DNA of 64,000 bases from Longitalea luteola (GTDB lineage Bacteria; Bacteroidota; Bacteroidia; Chitinophagales; Chitinophagaceae). Position 1 is the stretch's first letter, and the number at the start of each line of letters is the position of its first letter. The DNA lies in the NCBI RefSeq assembly GCF_017356035.1, contig NZ_JAFIQX010000011.1, positions 124,001-188,000 of the forward strand, written 5' to 3'. The notes under the pieces were generated by a model that was given only the letters and a program-made list of their open reading frames with translations, made no database searches and had not been told where the DNA came from. This document shows positions 25,488 to 33,763 of this stretch, piece after piece. The position numbers and the translations under genes are program-made.

Positions 25488-27281
25488 TTATTTTAAACGT
25501 ATTTCTGCTACACTGCAACCCTGCGGTACCATCGGGAAAACGTTGTTCTCTTTTCCAACCATTACTTCCAGCAGGTAAGCGCCTTTTGCGTTTAACATTT
25601 CGGTCAATGCTTTCTTCAGCTCTTCCCGCTTTGAAATGCTATTGCCTGGAATGTTATAACCTTTGGCTACCTGTACAAAATCGGGACTGGCAATATCCAC
25701 GAACGAATAGCGCTTGTCGTGGAAAAGCTGCTGCCACTGGCGTACCATGCCCAGGAACTGGTTATTCAGGATCAGGATCTTTACATCGATCTCCGATTGC
25801 ATTATGGTTCCCAGTTCCTGAATGGTCATTTGAAAACCACCGTCGCCAATGATAGCGACTACCGGCCTGTTGGGAGCGCCTACTTTAGCGCCTATGGCTG
25901 CCGGTAAGGCAAAGCCCATTGTGCCCAATCCACCTGAAGTAACATTGCTTTTTGACTGGGTGAACTTCGCATAACGGCAGGCTACCATCTGGTGCTGGCC
26001 TACGTCTGTTACGATCACGGCATCGCCGCCGGTCAATTCATTCAGCACTTTTATCACTTCGCCCATGGTCATTTGCTCGGTAGTGGGGTTCAGCTCAGGG
26101 GTGATACAGGCGTCTTCTTCCTGCTTCATCATATCCTTGAACTTCTGCAGCCAGCTGGGATATACTTTTTGTTCTACCAGCGCCGTTAGCAGCGGCAGGG
26201 TTTCTTTACAGTCGCCCCAAACCGGTACGGTTGTTTTTACGTTCTTGTCAACTTCTGCCGGATCTATATCGAGATGGATCACTTTTGCCTGTTTGGCGTA
26301 TTTATCCAAACGGCCGGTAACGCGGTCATCGAAACGCATACCCACAGCGATCAACACATCACATTCATTGGTAAGTACATTCGGGCCATAGTTTCCATGC
26401 ATGCCCAGCATACCCACGTTCAGCGGATGATCTGAAGGCAATGCACTCAATCCCATGATGGTCCATGCAGCAGGAATGCCTGCTTTTTCTATGAAATTCT
26501 TAAATTCTTTCTCTGCTTTTCCGAGAATGACGCCCTGGCCGAAGATCACGAATGGCTTTTCTGCTTCATTGATCAGCCTGGCTGCTTCGGCAATGTACTC
26601 TTTGCGTACGATTGGGGCAGGCCGGTAGCTGCGTACATGATCACATTTGGTATATCCTTCGTAATCGAACTTCTGCAGCTGGGCATTTTTGGTAATATCG
26701 ATCAACACAGGACCAGGACGGCCGCTGCGGGCAATGTAAAAAGCTTTTGCCATCACAGCCGGTATTTCGGTAGCATCTGTTACCTGGTAATTCCATTTGG
26801 TAACCGGTGTAGTTATATTGATCACATCTGTTTCCTGGAAAGCATCTGTACCCAGCAGGTGAGCAAACACCTGGCCGGTTACACACACCAGCGGCGTACT
26901 ATCGATCATGGCATCTGCCAAACCTGTTACGAGGTTGGTGGCGCCGGGACCACTGGTTGCAAACACGACACCGACATCGCCTGATGTACGCGCATACCCC
27001 TGGGCAGCGTGTATGCCGCCCTGTTCATGACGCACAAGTATATGACGTAGCTTTTCCTGGTAATCATACAGCGCATCATAGATAGGCATGATAGCGCCCC
27101 CCGGATACCCAAAGATGGTACTGACACCTTCTGCCAGGAATGCTTCCAACACTGCGACCGAGCCGCTGATGGCCTCCCCCCGACCCCTGGCCCCCTGCTG
27201 GCCTCCCCCGGTTGGGGAGGTAGTGTTGGAAATAGTCTTTTCGTCTACACTCTTCGATTTTATTGCCGTTGTATGACTCAT
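25488..27281 (-). CDS. ilvB: Acetolactate synthase large subunit
   Basis: Thiamine-diphosphate enzyme that condenses pyruvate with pyruvate or 2-oxobutanoate. 597 residues. The N-terminal ThDP domain starts at GSVAVLEAFLAEGVSTIFGYPGG (split: GSVAVLEAFL at about residue 40) with the catalytic Glu in VRHEQGGIHAAQGYAR. ThDP/Mg motif GDGGFQMTIQELGTI near residue 480. The first ~38 residues are unusual: TSPTGGGQQGARGRGEAI is encoded by a GC-rich palindromic repeat (about 27170-27225) joined in frame, so the protein start looks modified by a repeat insertion. It is followed by the methyltransferase and ilvN. Confidence 0.96.
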   Translation of the reverse strand: MSHTTAIKSKSVDEKTISNTTSPTGGGQQGARGRGEAISGSVAVLEAFLAEGVSTIFGYPGGAIMPIYDALYDYQEKLRHILVRHEQGGIHAAQGYARTSGDVGVVFATSGPGATNLVTGLADAMIDSTPLVCVTGQVFAHLLGTDAFQETDVINITTPVTKWNYQVTDATEIPAVMAKAFYIARSGRPGPVLIDITKNAQLQKFDYEGYTKCDHVRSYRPAPIVRKEYIAEAARLINEAEKPFVIFGQGVILGKAEKEFKNFIEKAGIPAAWTIMGLSALPSDHPLNVGMLGMHGNYGPNVLTNECDVLIAVGMRFDDRVTGRLDKYAKQAKVIHLDIDPAEVDKNVKTTVPVWGDCKETLPLLTALVEQKVYPSWLQKFKDMMKQEEDACITPELNPTTEQMTMGEVIKVLNELTGGDAVIVTDVGQHQMVACRYAKFTQSKSNVTSGGLGTMGFALPAAIGAKVGAPNRPVVAIIGDGGFQMTIQELGTIMQSEIDVKILILNNQFLGMVRQWQQLFHDKRYSFVDIASPDFVQVAKGYNIPGNSISKREELKKALTEMLNAKGAYLLEVMVGKENNVFPMVPQGCSVAEIRLK

Positions 27282-27343
27282 AAAATAATTTTTTTGTGAT
27301 TAGGTTTTAAATAAGTCCCCCTTCAGGGGGATTTAGGGGGCTT
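27170..27343. repeat. CCCCC/GGGGG palindromic elements in and before ilvB
   Basis: CCTCCCC...GGGGAGG at about 27200-27222 lies inside the ilvB N-terminal coding region. CCCCCTTCAGGGGG with a trailing TTTAGGGGG lies at 27317-27341 in the ilvD-ilvB gap. Similar elements occur at 32298-32322, 35322-35336 and 63601-63625. Confidence 0.7.
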
Positions 27344-29024
27344 ACATCTCGTCAGTTACACATCCTTCGCTAGCATCTTTTACCTGCTTCGCGTATTTAT
27401 ATAATATTCCTCTTTTTACTTTCAGGGCCGGTTGTTTCCAGGCCGCTTTACGTTTCGCCAGCTCATCGGGACTCACCTTCAAATTGATCGTATTCTTAAC
27501 CGCATCCAGTTCGATGATGTCACCGTCTTTTACCAGCGCAATGCCACCGCCATCAAACGCTTCCGGTGTAACGTGGCCTACCACAAATCCATGGGTGCCG
27601 CCGCTGAACCGGCCGTCGGTAATGAGGGCTACGCTCTTGCCCAAACCGGCACCAATAAGTGCAGAAGTGGGTTTCAGCATTTCAGGCATACCGGGTGCGC
27701 CTTTGGGGCCTACGTAGCGGATCACCACTACATCACCGGGTTGTACTCTTTTGCTCTGGATGCCGGCTATCAGTTCAAATTCACCGTCGAATACACGGGC
27801 AGGGCCTTCAAAGCGTTCACCTTCTTTACCGGTGATCTTGGCCACACTGCCTTTCTCAGCCAGGTTACCATACAGGATCTGTAAGTGACCGGTAGCTTTG
27901 ATCGGTGTTTCGAGGGGAAGAATAATTTTTTGTTTGTTGAAATCGAGGTCGGGAACGTTGGCCAGGTTTTCGGCCAGTGTTTTTCCTGTTACGGTGAGGC
28001 AATCGCCATGCAGCAGTCCTTTTTGTAACAGGTATTTCATTACTGAGGGTAATCCACCATGTTCGTGCAGGTCCTGCATCAGGTATTTTCCGCTGGGTTT
28101 GAAATCGGCCAGCATGGGGACCTTATTGCTTATCTGCTGGAAATCGTCCTGTGTGAGGGGAACGTCCACGCTCTTAGCGATGGCGATCAGGTGAAGTACT
28201 GCGTTGGTGCTTCCTCCCAGGATCATGATGGTGGTGATGGCGTTCTCGAAGGCTTTGCGGGTCATGATATCACGAGGCTTGATATCTTTTTCCATCAACA
28301 GGCGGATCGCTTTGCCTGCCTCCAAGCATTCTTTCTTCTTTTCTTCACTCAGGGCCGGGTTCGAAGAGGAATAAGGAAGGCTCATTCCCAATGCTTCAAT
28401 GGCCGAGGCCATGGTATTGGCGGTATACATACCACCGCAGGCGCCGGCGCCCGGACAGCTATTCATTACAATGCCTTTAAAATCGGCATCACTTAACTGG
28501 CCGGCAATTTTTTGTCCCAACGCTTCAAAGGAAGAAACGATATTGAGGTCCTGCCCTTTATAATGACCGGGTGCAATGGTTCCACCGTATACCATGATGG
28601 ATGGGCGGTTCAACCGGCCCATAGCCATTACAGAGCCCGGCATGTTCTTATCGCAACCGGGAATAGCGATCAATGAATCGTAATACTGAGCGCCGCAAAC
28701 CGCTTCAATAGAATCTGCGATGATGTCGCGGCTCACGAGTGAATAGCGCATACCATCTGTTCCGTTCGACATACCGTCGCTTACACCAATGGTATTAAAG
28801 ATCAAACCTACCAGGTCGTTACTCCAAACACCGTCCTTAACAATTTTGGCCAGGTCGTTCAGGTGCATGTTACAGGTGTTGCCATCATAACCCATACTGG
28901 CAATGCCTACCTGTGCTTTTTTCAGATCTTCTTCAGTTAAGCCAATGCCATACAACATGGCCTGTGCGGCAGGCTGGGTTTCATCCTGCGTAAGTGTCTT
29001 TGAATATTTGTTTAATTCAGCCAT
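27342..29024 (-). CDS. ilvD: Dihydroxy-acid dehydratase
   Basis: Third step of Ile/Val synthesis, an Fe-S dehydratase giving the 2-oxo acids. 560 residues, usual length. Cluster and substrate segments: DGNTCNMHL with the first Cys (about residue 52), [20 protein letters not shown] with the second (about 125) and [18 protein letters not shown] (about 189-206). The C-terminal [14 protein letters not shown] and [16 protein letters not shown] motifs are intact. It follows ilvE after about 190 bp, which holds a heptamer array, and precedes ilvB. Confidence 0.97.
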   Translation of the reverse strand: MAELNKYSKTLTQDETQPAAQAMLYGIGLTEEDLKKAQVGIASMGYDGNTCNMHLNDLAKIVKDGVWSNDLVGLIFNTIGVSDGMSNGTDGMRYSLVSRDIIADSIEAVCGAQYYDSLIAIPGCDKNMPGSVMAMGRLNRPSIMVYGGTIAPGHYKGQDLNIVSSFEALGQKIAGQLSDADFKGIVMNSCPGAGACGGMYTANTMASAIEALGMSLPYSSSNPALSEEKKKECLEAGKAIRLLMEKDIKPRDIMTRKAFENAITTIMILGGSTNAVLHLIAIAKSVDVPLTQDDFQQISNKVPMLADFKPSGKYLMQDLHEHGGLPSVMKYLLQKGLLHGDCLTVTGKTLAENLANVPDLDFNKQKIILPLETPIKATGHLQILYGNLAEKGSVAKITGKEGERFEGPARVFDGEFELIAGIQSKRVQPGDVVVIRYVGPKGAPGMPEMLKPTSALIGAGLGKSVALITDGRFSGGTHGFVVGHVTPEAFDGGGIALVKDGDIIELDAVKNTINLKVSPDELAKRKAAWKQPALKVKRGILYKYAKQVKDASEGCVTDEM

Positions 29025-29159
29025 TTCTTTACTTTATGCGTTCAGCTTTTATATTTTCTACAACCTATTATTCGGTTTGGTTTATGGGTTTGTGGTTTGT
29101 TGTTAACCCCAGTTTCCAACTCCCTGTTTATTTTTATACCTCGCGAATGTCGAAGGGCC

Positions 29160-29212
29160 AACCACAAACAACAAACTACAAACTACAAACTCTAAACTAT
29201 AAACGTTCTACT
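29160..29212. repeat. ACAAACT-type heptamer array
   Basis: On the minus strand, right after the ilvE stop, come TTTATAG, TTTAGAG, TTTGTAG, TTTGTAG, TTTGTTG, TTTGTGG. All units are 7 bp long. Confidence 0.7.
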
Positions 29213-30106
29213 TTAATCAACCAATTCTCCTTTAATAGCCTCCGTAACCCGGTCCTTGTACGCCTGCTGTATCTTGCGGCCAATTGTATTTTCCCACTTT
29301 GCCGGGAATGTTACTTCATCGAAAGATTGCCAGCCGATCACCTCTGCAGCGGTGCCACAAAAGAAAGCGGCATCGGCCTGTTTCAATTCATCGGTGGTGA
29401 ACAAACGCTGTTCAACCGGGATGTTCAGGACTTCACAAATCTCTATTACCGTTGCGCGGGTAATGCCTGGCAAAATGTTGCCGGCAGGTGGTGTAACCAG
29501 TTTGCCGTTCTTTTCAAAAAATACATTGGCGCCGGGGCCTTCTGCCACATAACCGTTCATATCGGTAAGCAGCGCTTCATCAAAACCTTTTGCCTTGGCT
29601 TCCTGGCTGGCCAGAATGGAGTTCACATAATGGCCGCTGGCCTTGGCTTCAATACGAAACCCTTTGGGATTGGGGCGTTGAAAGGAAGAGGTCATTACGC
29701 GCAGTAATTTCTCTCCCAGGAACAAACCCATTTCCCAGGCAGCTATGAGGATGTATGATTCGTTATTTGGATTGAAGCTCATATTGGCAGGGGCGTATAC
29801 TACCGGTCTGATATAAGCGTTCTGCAGGTTATTACGCTGGAGCACTTCGTAAGTGGCTTTAATCAGTTCGTCAGTATCCCAGCTATAAGGCATGTTCAAT
29901 GCCCGGGCTGAGTTACGGAGCCGGTCGTAGTGTTCGGTGGCCTTGAAGATCTTTGTTTCGCCAGTGGCTGTTCTGTACGATCTGATGCCTTCAAATACGG
30001 CATAGCCGTAATGCAGCGACTGACTGTAATAGTCAGTAGTAGCTTCGGCGGCTTTTACAAAAGCGCCGTTGAGGTAAATGATCGTATTGTTATGATAGTA
30101 AGCCAT
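29213..30106 (-). CDS. ilvE: Branched-chain amino acid aminotransferase
   Basis: Fold-type IV PLP aminotransferase for Ile, Val and Leu. 297 residues. Landmarks: HYGYAVFEGIRSYR near the N-terminus, the catalytic Lys in GFRIEAKASGHYVNSIL (about residue 153) and the cofactor segment ALLTDMNGYVAEGPGANVFF. First structural gene of the ilv operon. The start at 30106 lies 84 nt past the attenuator hairpin, so its transcription depends on read-through of that structure. Confidence 0.95.
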   Translation of the reverse strand: MAYYHNNTIIYLNGAFVKAAEATTDYYSQSLHYGYAVFEGIRSYRTATGETKIFKATEHYDRLRNSARALNMPYSWDTDELIKATYEVLQRNNLQNAYIRPVVYAPANMSFNPNNESYILIAAWEMGLFLGEKLLRVMTSSFQRPNPKGFRIEAKASGHYVNSILASQEAKAKGFDEALLTDMNGYVAEGPGANVFFEKNGKLVTPPAGNILPGITRATVIEICEVLNIPVEQRLFTTDELKQADAAFFCGTAAEVIGWQSFDEVTFPAKWENTIGRKIQQAYKDRVTEAIKGELVD

Positions 30107-30162
30107 TTTATATTTTTAGAACAAGGTTGTTTGAATGTTACTTCGGTTCTAGCCCGAACCCG

Positions 30163-30186
30163 CCTACGCCAAGGCTACGGCGGGCA
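30163..30186. repeat. GC-rich palindrome between attenuator and ilvE
   Basis: CCCGCC and GGCGGG arms enclose TACGCCAAGGCTAC. It is one of several dispersed GC-rich hairpins in this window; no U tract follows. Confidence 0.5.
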
Positions 30187-30189
30187 CAG

Positions 30190-30224
30190 AAAAAAAAGAC
30201 CCGCCTCGTTGGAGGCGGGTCTTT
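30190..30224 (-). terminator. ilv attenuator terminator
   Basis: On the minus strand GACCCGCCTC, loop CAAC, GAGGCGGGTC make a perfect 10-bp stem, extended by three A-T pairs and followed by eight T. It lies 20 nt after the ilvL stop codon and before ilvE. TGGAGG inside the end of the leader ORF (complement of 30255-30260) can pair with CCTCCA formed by the 5' arm and loop of this hairpin, a possible antiterminator. Confidence 0.9.
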
Positions 30225-30244
30225 ATGCTGATTATTATTATACG

Positions 30245-30346
30245 TTAAGCACCACCTCCATGCGTTGCAGGAATAATCACCACCACCACAATAATAATTA
30301 TTGCAGAAACCACAGAGATGATGTTATTAAAGCTGCTTTTTGGCAT
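30245..30346 (-). CDS. ilvL: ilv operon leader peptide
   Basis: A 33-residue ORF starting ATG-CCA-AAA at 30346 and ending TAA at 30245. Residues 16-25 are IIIIVVVVII, an uninterrupted run of ten Ile/Val codons, and residues 9-13 are IISVV. The end is PATHGGGA. It is followed at once by the attenuator hairpin and then the Ile/Val genes, and preceded 14 nt upstream by the predicted transcription start. This is the classical arrangement for attenuation by ribosome stalling at Ile/Val codons. No strong Shine-Dalgarno is visible, as usual in this phylum. Too short for most gene callers. Confidence 0.9.
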   Translation of the reverse strand: MPKSSFNNIISVVSAIIIIVVVVIIPATHGGGA

Positions 30347-30366
30347 AAGAGGACTTCGTGTTGTCA

Positions 30367-30374
30367 CAAATATA
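30367..30374 (-). promoter_or_regulatory. Bacteroidota -7 box for the ilv operon
   Basis: TATATTTG on the minus strand matches TAnnTTTG. The start site would be near 30360, 14 nt before the ilvL ATG. The -33 element is weak. Confidence 0.6.
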
Positions 30375-30417
30375 CACCCGCCGGTTCAATATTAAAGAGC
30401 TTTCTTAAAAAAATTTC

Positions 30418-30865
30418 TGATTTTGGGATTGCGGGATTTCGAGATCTCTTTATCAGCAACAACCGAATAAAACTCAAAATCCCTAAATCGGCTCCATATT
30501 TCTGATTCTGATTTCTGATTGCGGGATTTCGAGATTTCTCTATAGGCAACAACCCAATAAATCCCGAAATCCTGTATTTCAAAAAATCTCAAAATCCCTA
30601 AATCGGCTCCATATTTCTGATTTCTGATTTCGGGATTGCGGGATTTCGAGATCTCTTTATCAGCAACAACCGAATAAAACTCAAAATCCCTAAATCGGCT
30701 CCTTATTTCTGATTTCTGATTTCTGATTGCGGGATTTCGAGATTTCTCTATAGGCAACAACCCAATAAATCCCGAAATCCTGTATTTCAAAAAATCTCAA
30801 AATCCCCAAATCTCAAAATCCCAAAATCGTGTAATTGTAAATCTCAAAATCACAAATCCCCAAAT
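30418..30865. repeat. Tandem A-B-A-B duplication of ~207 bp
   Basis: Units open with TTGCGGGATTTCGAGAT at 30429 (A1), 30519 (B1), 30636 (A2) and 30727 (B2). A to A spacing is 207 and B to B 208 bp, with near-identical sequence. A holds CAGCAACAACCGAATAAAA, B holds AGGCAACAACCCAATAAAT. Both share AAATCGGCTCC. Each unit can fold (GGATTTCG with CGAAATCC in B). Beyond the block the TCAAAATCCC motif continues to about 30865. It lies between leuB and the ilv promoter. Open frames across it are repeat artefacts. Confidence 0.85.
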
Positions 30866-30872
30866 CAAAAAT

Positions 30873-31988
30873 CTAAATGATCGTGCTTTTTCTCAATTCT
30901 ATGTTCGCCTTATTCACGCCGCCCGGTATGCGGTTCGCTACATAGTCGCTTACCAGCTCACCGATGGTTGACGTGAAATAAAAATTGATCGGATCAATAT
31001 CTTTAGTTACAAAACCATTTACCAGCGTCCACTCAACACCCAGCCGCACCGCTTCCGCTTCTTTGGCCAGTCCGAAATGGTCGAGTAACATGGCTGCTGA
31101 TAGAATACATCCCAGCGGGTTGGCGATGTCTTTACCGGCTGCCTGTGGATATGAACCATGGATAGGTTCAAACAGCGCTACTCCGGCCCCGACAGATGCC
31201 GATGGCAGCAGTCCCAGCGATCCGCTGATCACACTGGCTTCATCGCTGATGATATCGCCGAACATATTCTCTGTGAGGATCACATCAAATTGTTTGGGAT
31301 TCAGGATGATCTGCATAGCGGCATTATCTACGAACAGGAAATCGACTTTCACGTCGGCATATTGTGAAGCTATTTCCTGTACGACCTTACGCCACAGGCG
31401 TGATGTTTCCAGTACATTGGCCTTATCAACCAATGTCAGTTTCTTCCGGCGCTTCCGGGCATAGTCAAATGCCAGGTGAGCGATGCGTTCTATTTCTTCA
31501 CGCGTATATACGCAGTCGTCAGCAGCACGGGTTCCGTCTTCACTCAATTCTTTCTTCCCGAAATAAATACCTCCGGTAAGTTCCCTGAAAATTATGAAAT
31601 CAACTCCTTCCAGCTGCTGCGCTTTCAAAGGAGATAAATGTTGCAAAGAGGGGTACGTGATCACAGGACGAATGTTGGCAAACAATTGTAAGCTTTTCCG
31701 CAGTTTGAGCAGGCCCTGCTCGGGGCGTACTTTGGCGGAAGGATCGTTATCGTATTTGGGATGGCCGATAGCGCCAAATAATATTGCATCGCTGTTAAGG
31801 CAGGCTTCAATCGTTTCGTCGGGCAAAGGGCTGCCGGTTTTATCAATGGCATCGGCACCCATCAGGCAATAGCGATAGTTAAATTCATGCCCGAACTGGT
31901 CTGCAACGGCATTCAATACTTTAACTGCCTGCCGGGTTACTTCAGGCCCAATGCCATCACCTTCTATAACAACAATATTCTTTTCCAT
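30873..31988 (-). CDS. leuB: 3-isopropylmalate dehydrogenase
   Basis: NAD-dependent oxidative decarboxylation in leucine synthesis. 371 residues, normal length. N-terminal IEGDGIGPEV (about residues 8-17), GAIGHPKYD with the family Gly/His, the substrate-arginine region LLKLRKSLQLFANIRP (about 95-110), RELTGGIYFG and the metal-binding stretch LTENMFGDIISDEAS. The cofactor loop EPIHGSYPQAAGKDIANP suits NAD. It lies downstream of leuA but is separated from it by the leuA terminator and about 400 bp, so it probably has its own promoter. leuC and leuD are absent here. Confidence 0.96.
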   Translation of the reverse strand: MEKNIVVIEGDGIGPEVTRQAVKVLNAVADQFGHEFNYRYCLMGADAIDKTGSPLPDETIEACLNSDAILFGAIGHPKYDNDPSAKVRPEQGLLKLRKSLQLFANIRPVITYPSLQHLSPLKAQQLEGVDFIIFRELTGGIYFGKKELSEDGTRAADDCVYTREEIERIAHLAFDYARKRRKKLTLVDKANVLETSRLWRKVVQEIASQYADVKVDFLFVDNAAMQIILNPKQFDVILTENMFGDIISDEASVISGSLGLLPSASVGAGVALFEPIHGSYPQAAGKDIANPLGCILSAAMLLDHFGLAKEAEAVRLGVEWTLVNGFVTKDIDPINFYFTSTIGELVSDYVANRIPGGVNKANIELRKSTII

Positions 31989-32321
31989 AAATGTAGTTTC
32001 AAAACACAGACTATCCAGTCCCGCTCATCATGCATATACTATTGCTGCAATAGCGCAAACCGTTTTGTTGAAAAATAATAACCGGCGCATGTAGTTCATG
32101 GTGCTGGCTGCCTTTTTCAATCAATGGTTGCACCTGCAGGCGCGATAAAATAGCGTTTATTGGTAATTGTTGATTATGCGTGAAGATATTTCCCCCTGGT
32201 CCGCCAGCTGGCGGAAAGCTTTGAAACTTACCGTTTATATCGGTCTTGTTATACTTTTTCATGCTTTCTTTTCTCCTTCGTTCTTTTCTCTTTTCTTTTT
32301 CCCCCGTCAGGGGCTAAGGGG
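31989..32321. other. Gene-free stretch upstream of leuB
   Basis: About 330 bp. It contains a perfect 16-bp palindrome TCCGCCAGCTGGCGGA (32200-32215) and a CCCCC/GGGGG element (32298-32322). An 83-codon minus-strand frame (32011-32262) begins with ATG and an MKKYNKTDINGKF-like start, but includes the palindrome as FPPAGGPG and matches nothing I know; I do not call it. Confidence 0.4.
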
Positions 32322-32349
32322 AAAAAAGCGTGGTGCAGACGCACCACGC
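32322..32349 (-). terminator. Intrinsic terminator of leuA
   Basis: GCGTGGTGC (32328-32336), loop AGAC, GCACCACGC (32341-32349), a 9-bp perfect GC-rich stem, then six T on the minus strand, about 40 nt after the leuA stop. Confidence 0.9.
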
Positions 32350-32387
32350 GTAACAAAAACTACATGATTATGAGAAAATACTGCTCA

Positions 32388-33551
32388 CTACACTGTGGCG
32401 GCCTGATACTGATTAGCCAGAACCTTCAGATCTTCATCCTCAACTTCTTTCTTTCTATCAGCTACTTTCAGGAACTGTTCGTACAACACGTCGATGTCGT
32501 TACGGTTGAACTGGAAACCGAGTTTCTGAAAGCGATGGGCTAAAGCGCTACGGCCGCTGCGCGCTGTTAGTACAATTTTACTTCCATCAGCCCCAACCTG
32601 TTCGGGGTTAATGATCTCGTAGGTTTGTGCATCTTTCAGGAATCCATCCTGGTGAATACCGGATGAATGCGAGAAGGCATTGGCGCCTACGATAGCTTTA
32701 TTTGGTTGCACCGGCATCCGCATGGTATCGGAAACCAGTCTGCTCAACGGGTTCAGTTGTTTTGTTTTGATGTCGGTATAAAAACCGAGCGTATGGTGCT
32801 GCTGAATGACCATCACCACTTCTTCGAGCGAAGTATTACCCGCTCTTTCACCCAATCCGTTAATTGTACATTCGATCTGGCGGGCGCCGTTCATGGCACC
32901 GGCAATTGAGTTGGCAGTTGCCAGGCCCAGGTCGTTATGACAATGGCAGCTGATCACTGCTTTGTCGATATTGGGTACGTTGTTGACGAGGTAAGCGATC
33001 TTTTCGCCATATTGATGCGGCAGGCAATAACCTGTCGTATCAGGTATATTCACCGTGGTAGCGCCGGCAGCGATCACTGCCTCCACTACACGGGCCAGAT
33101 AATCGTTGTCTGTACGGCCGGCATCTTCGGCATAAAACTCAACATCATCGGTGAAGTTCCTCGCCCATTTAACCGCCTGGGTAGCCCGTTGAATAATTTC
33201 TTCCCGGGTTGAATTGAACTTCGATTTAATGTGGTAATCGGAAGTTCCGATACCGGTGTGGATACGGGATCTTTTGGCAGTTTTCAGTGCTTCGGCAGCC
33301 ACCTCAATATCTTTCTGCACAGCCCGGCTTAAACCGCAGATCACTGCATTTTTGATCACTGCTCCTATTTCACTCACGCTTTTAAAATCACCGGGTGAGG
33401 AAATGGGAAAACCAGCTTCAATAATGTCTACACCCAGCTCTTCCAGGGCCAAAGCAATCTCTATCTTCTCTTTAGTGTTTAATTTACAGCCTGGCACTTG
33501 TTCGCCGTCGCGCAATGTTGTGTCGAAAATATAGACTTTGTTCTTTGGCAT
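32388..33551 (-). CDS. leuA: 2-isopropylmalate synthase, short form
   Basis: Condenses acetyl-CoA with 2-oxoisovalerate, the first step to leucine. 387 residues with the full HMGL-type barrel: [17 protein letters not shown] at the N-terminus, [17 protein letters not shown] (metal ligands, about residues 202-218), [14 protein letters not shown] and [10 protein letters not shown]. The classical enzyme has about 500 residues with a C-terminal leucine-binding domain, which is missing here; the chain ends about 60 residues after the linker. Feedback by leucine at the protein level is therefore unlikely by the usual route. A homocitrate-synthase-like activity cannot be excluded, but leuB nearby favours LeuA. 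Confidence 0.9.
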   Translation of the reverse strand: MPKNKVYIFDTTLRDGEQVPGCKLNTKEKIEIALALEELGVDIIEAGFPISSPGDFKSVSEIGAVIKNAVICGLSRAVQKDIEVAAEALKTAKRSRIHTGIGTSDYHIKSKFNSTREEIIQRATQAVKWARNFTDDVEFYAEDAGRTDNDYLARVVEAVIAAGATTVNIPDTTGYCLPHQYGEKIAYLVNNVPNIDKAVISCHCHNDLGLATANSIAGAMNGARQIECTINGLGERAGNTSLEEVVMVIQQHHTLGFYTDIKTKQLNPLSRLVSDTMRMPVQPNKAIVGANAFSHSSGIHQDGFLKDAQTYEIINPEQVGADGSKIVLTARSGRSALAHRFQKLGFQFNRNDIDVLYEQFLKVADRKKEVEDEDLKVLANQYQAATV

Positions 33552-33580
33552 AGGTATCTCTATAAAGTAGGATTTTATTT

Positions 33581-33637
33581 AAAAAAAGCAGGCTGTTCGA
33601 TTTTGTGTTGCTTGCTATAAAGAGAAAAACAACCTGC
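33581..33637 (-). promoter_or_regulatory. Terminator-like hairpin in the leuA leader
   Basis: On the minus strand GCAGGTTGTT and AACAGCCTGC form a 10-bp stem with one G-U pair, closed by a 30-nt loop and followed by seven T (33581-33587). It lies 30 nt before the leuA ATG. The gene on the other side is divergent, so this cannot be the end of another minus-strand gene. I find no Leu-rich leader ORF, so the sensor is unknown. Confidence 0.55.
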
Positions 33638-33763
33638 TGATCCGAAATTATTCCTGATTATTTAAGCGCAAAAACCAAATTTGTACCTAATTTACATTAC
33701 TTAACATGTACCAACCCGGCTAAAACCCTTGTTGGTCAAGGACTTTAATGATTTTCGATTACG

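Noticed and set aside
30364-30790. Overlapping minus-strand frames of 72 and 132 codons
   Set aside because: They are made entirely of the A-B-A-B tandem repeat and have no family resemblance.
32011-32262. 83-codon minus-strand ORF upstream of leuB
   Set aside because: It has an ATG, but includes a 16-bp palindrome as coding sequence and no recognisable domain; mentioned only in the gap entry.
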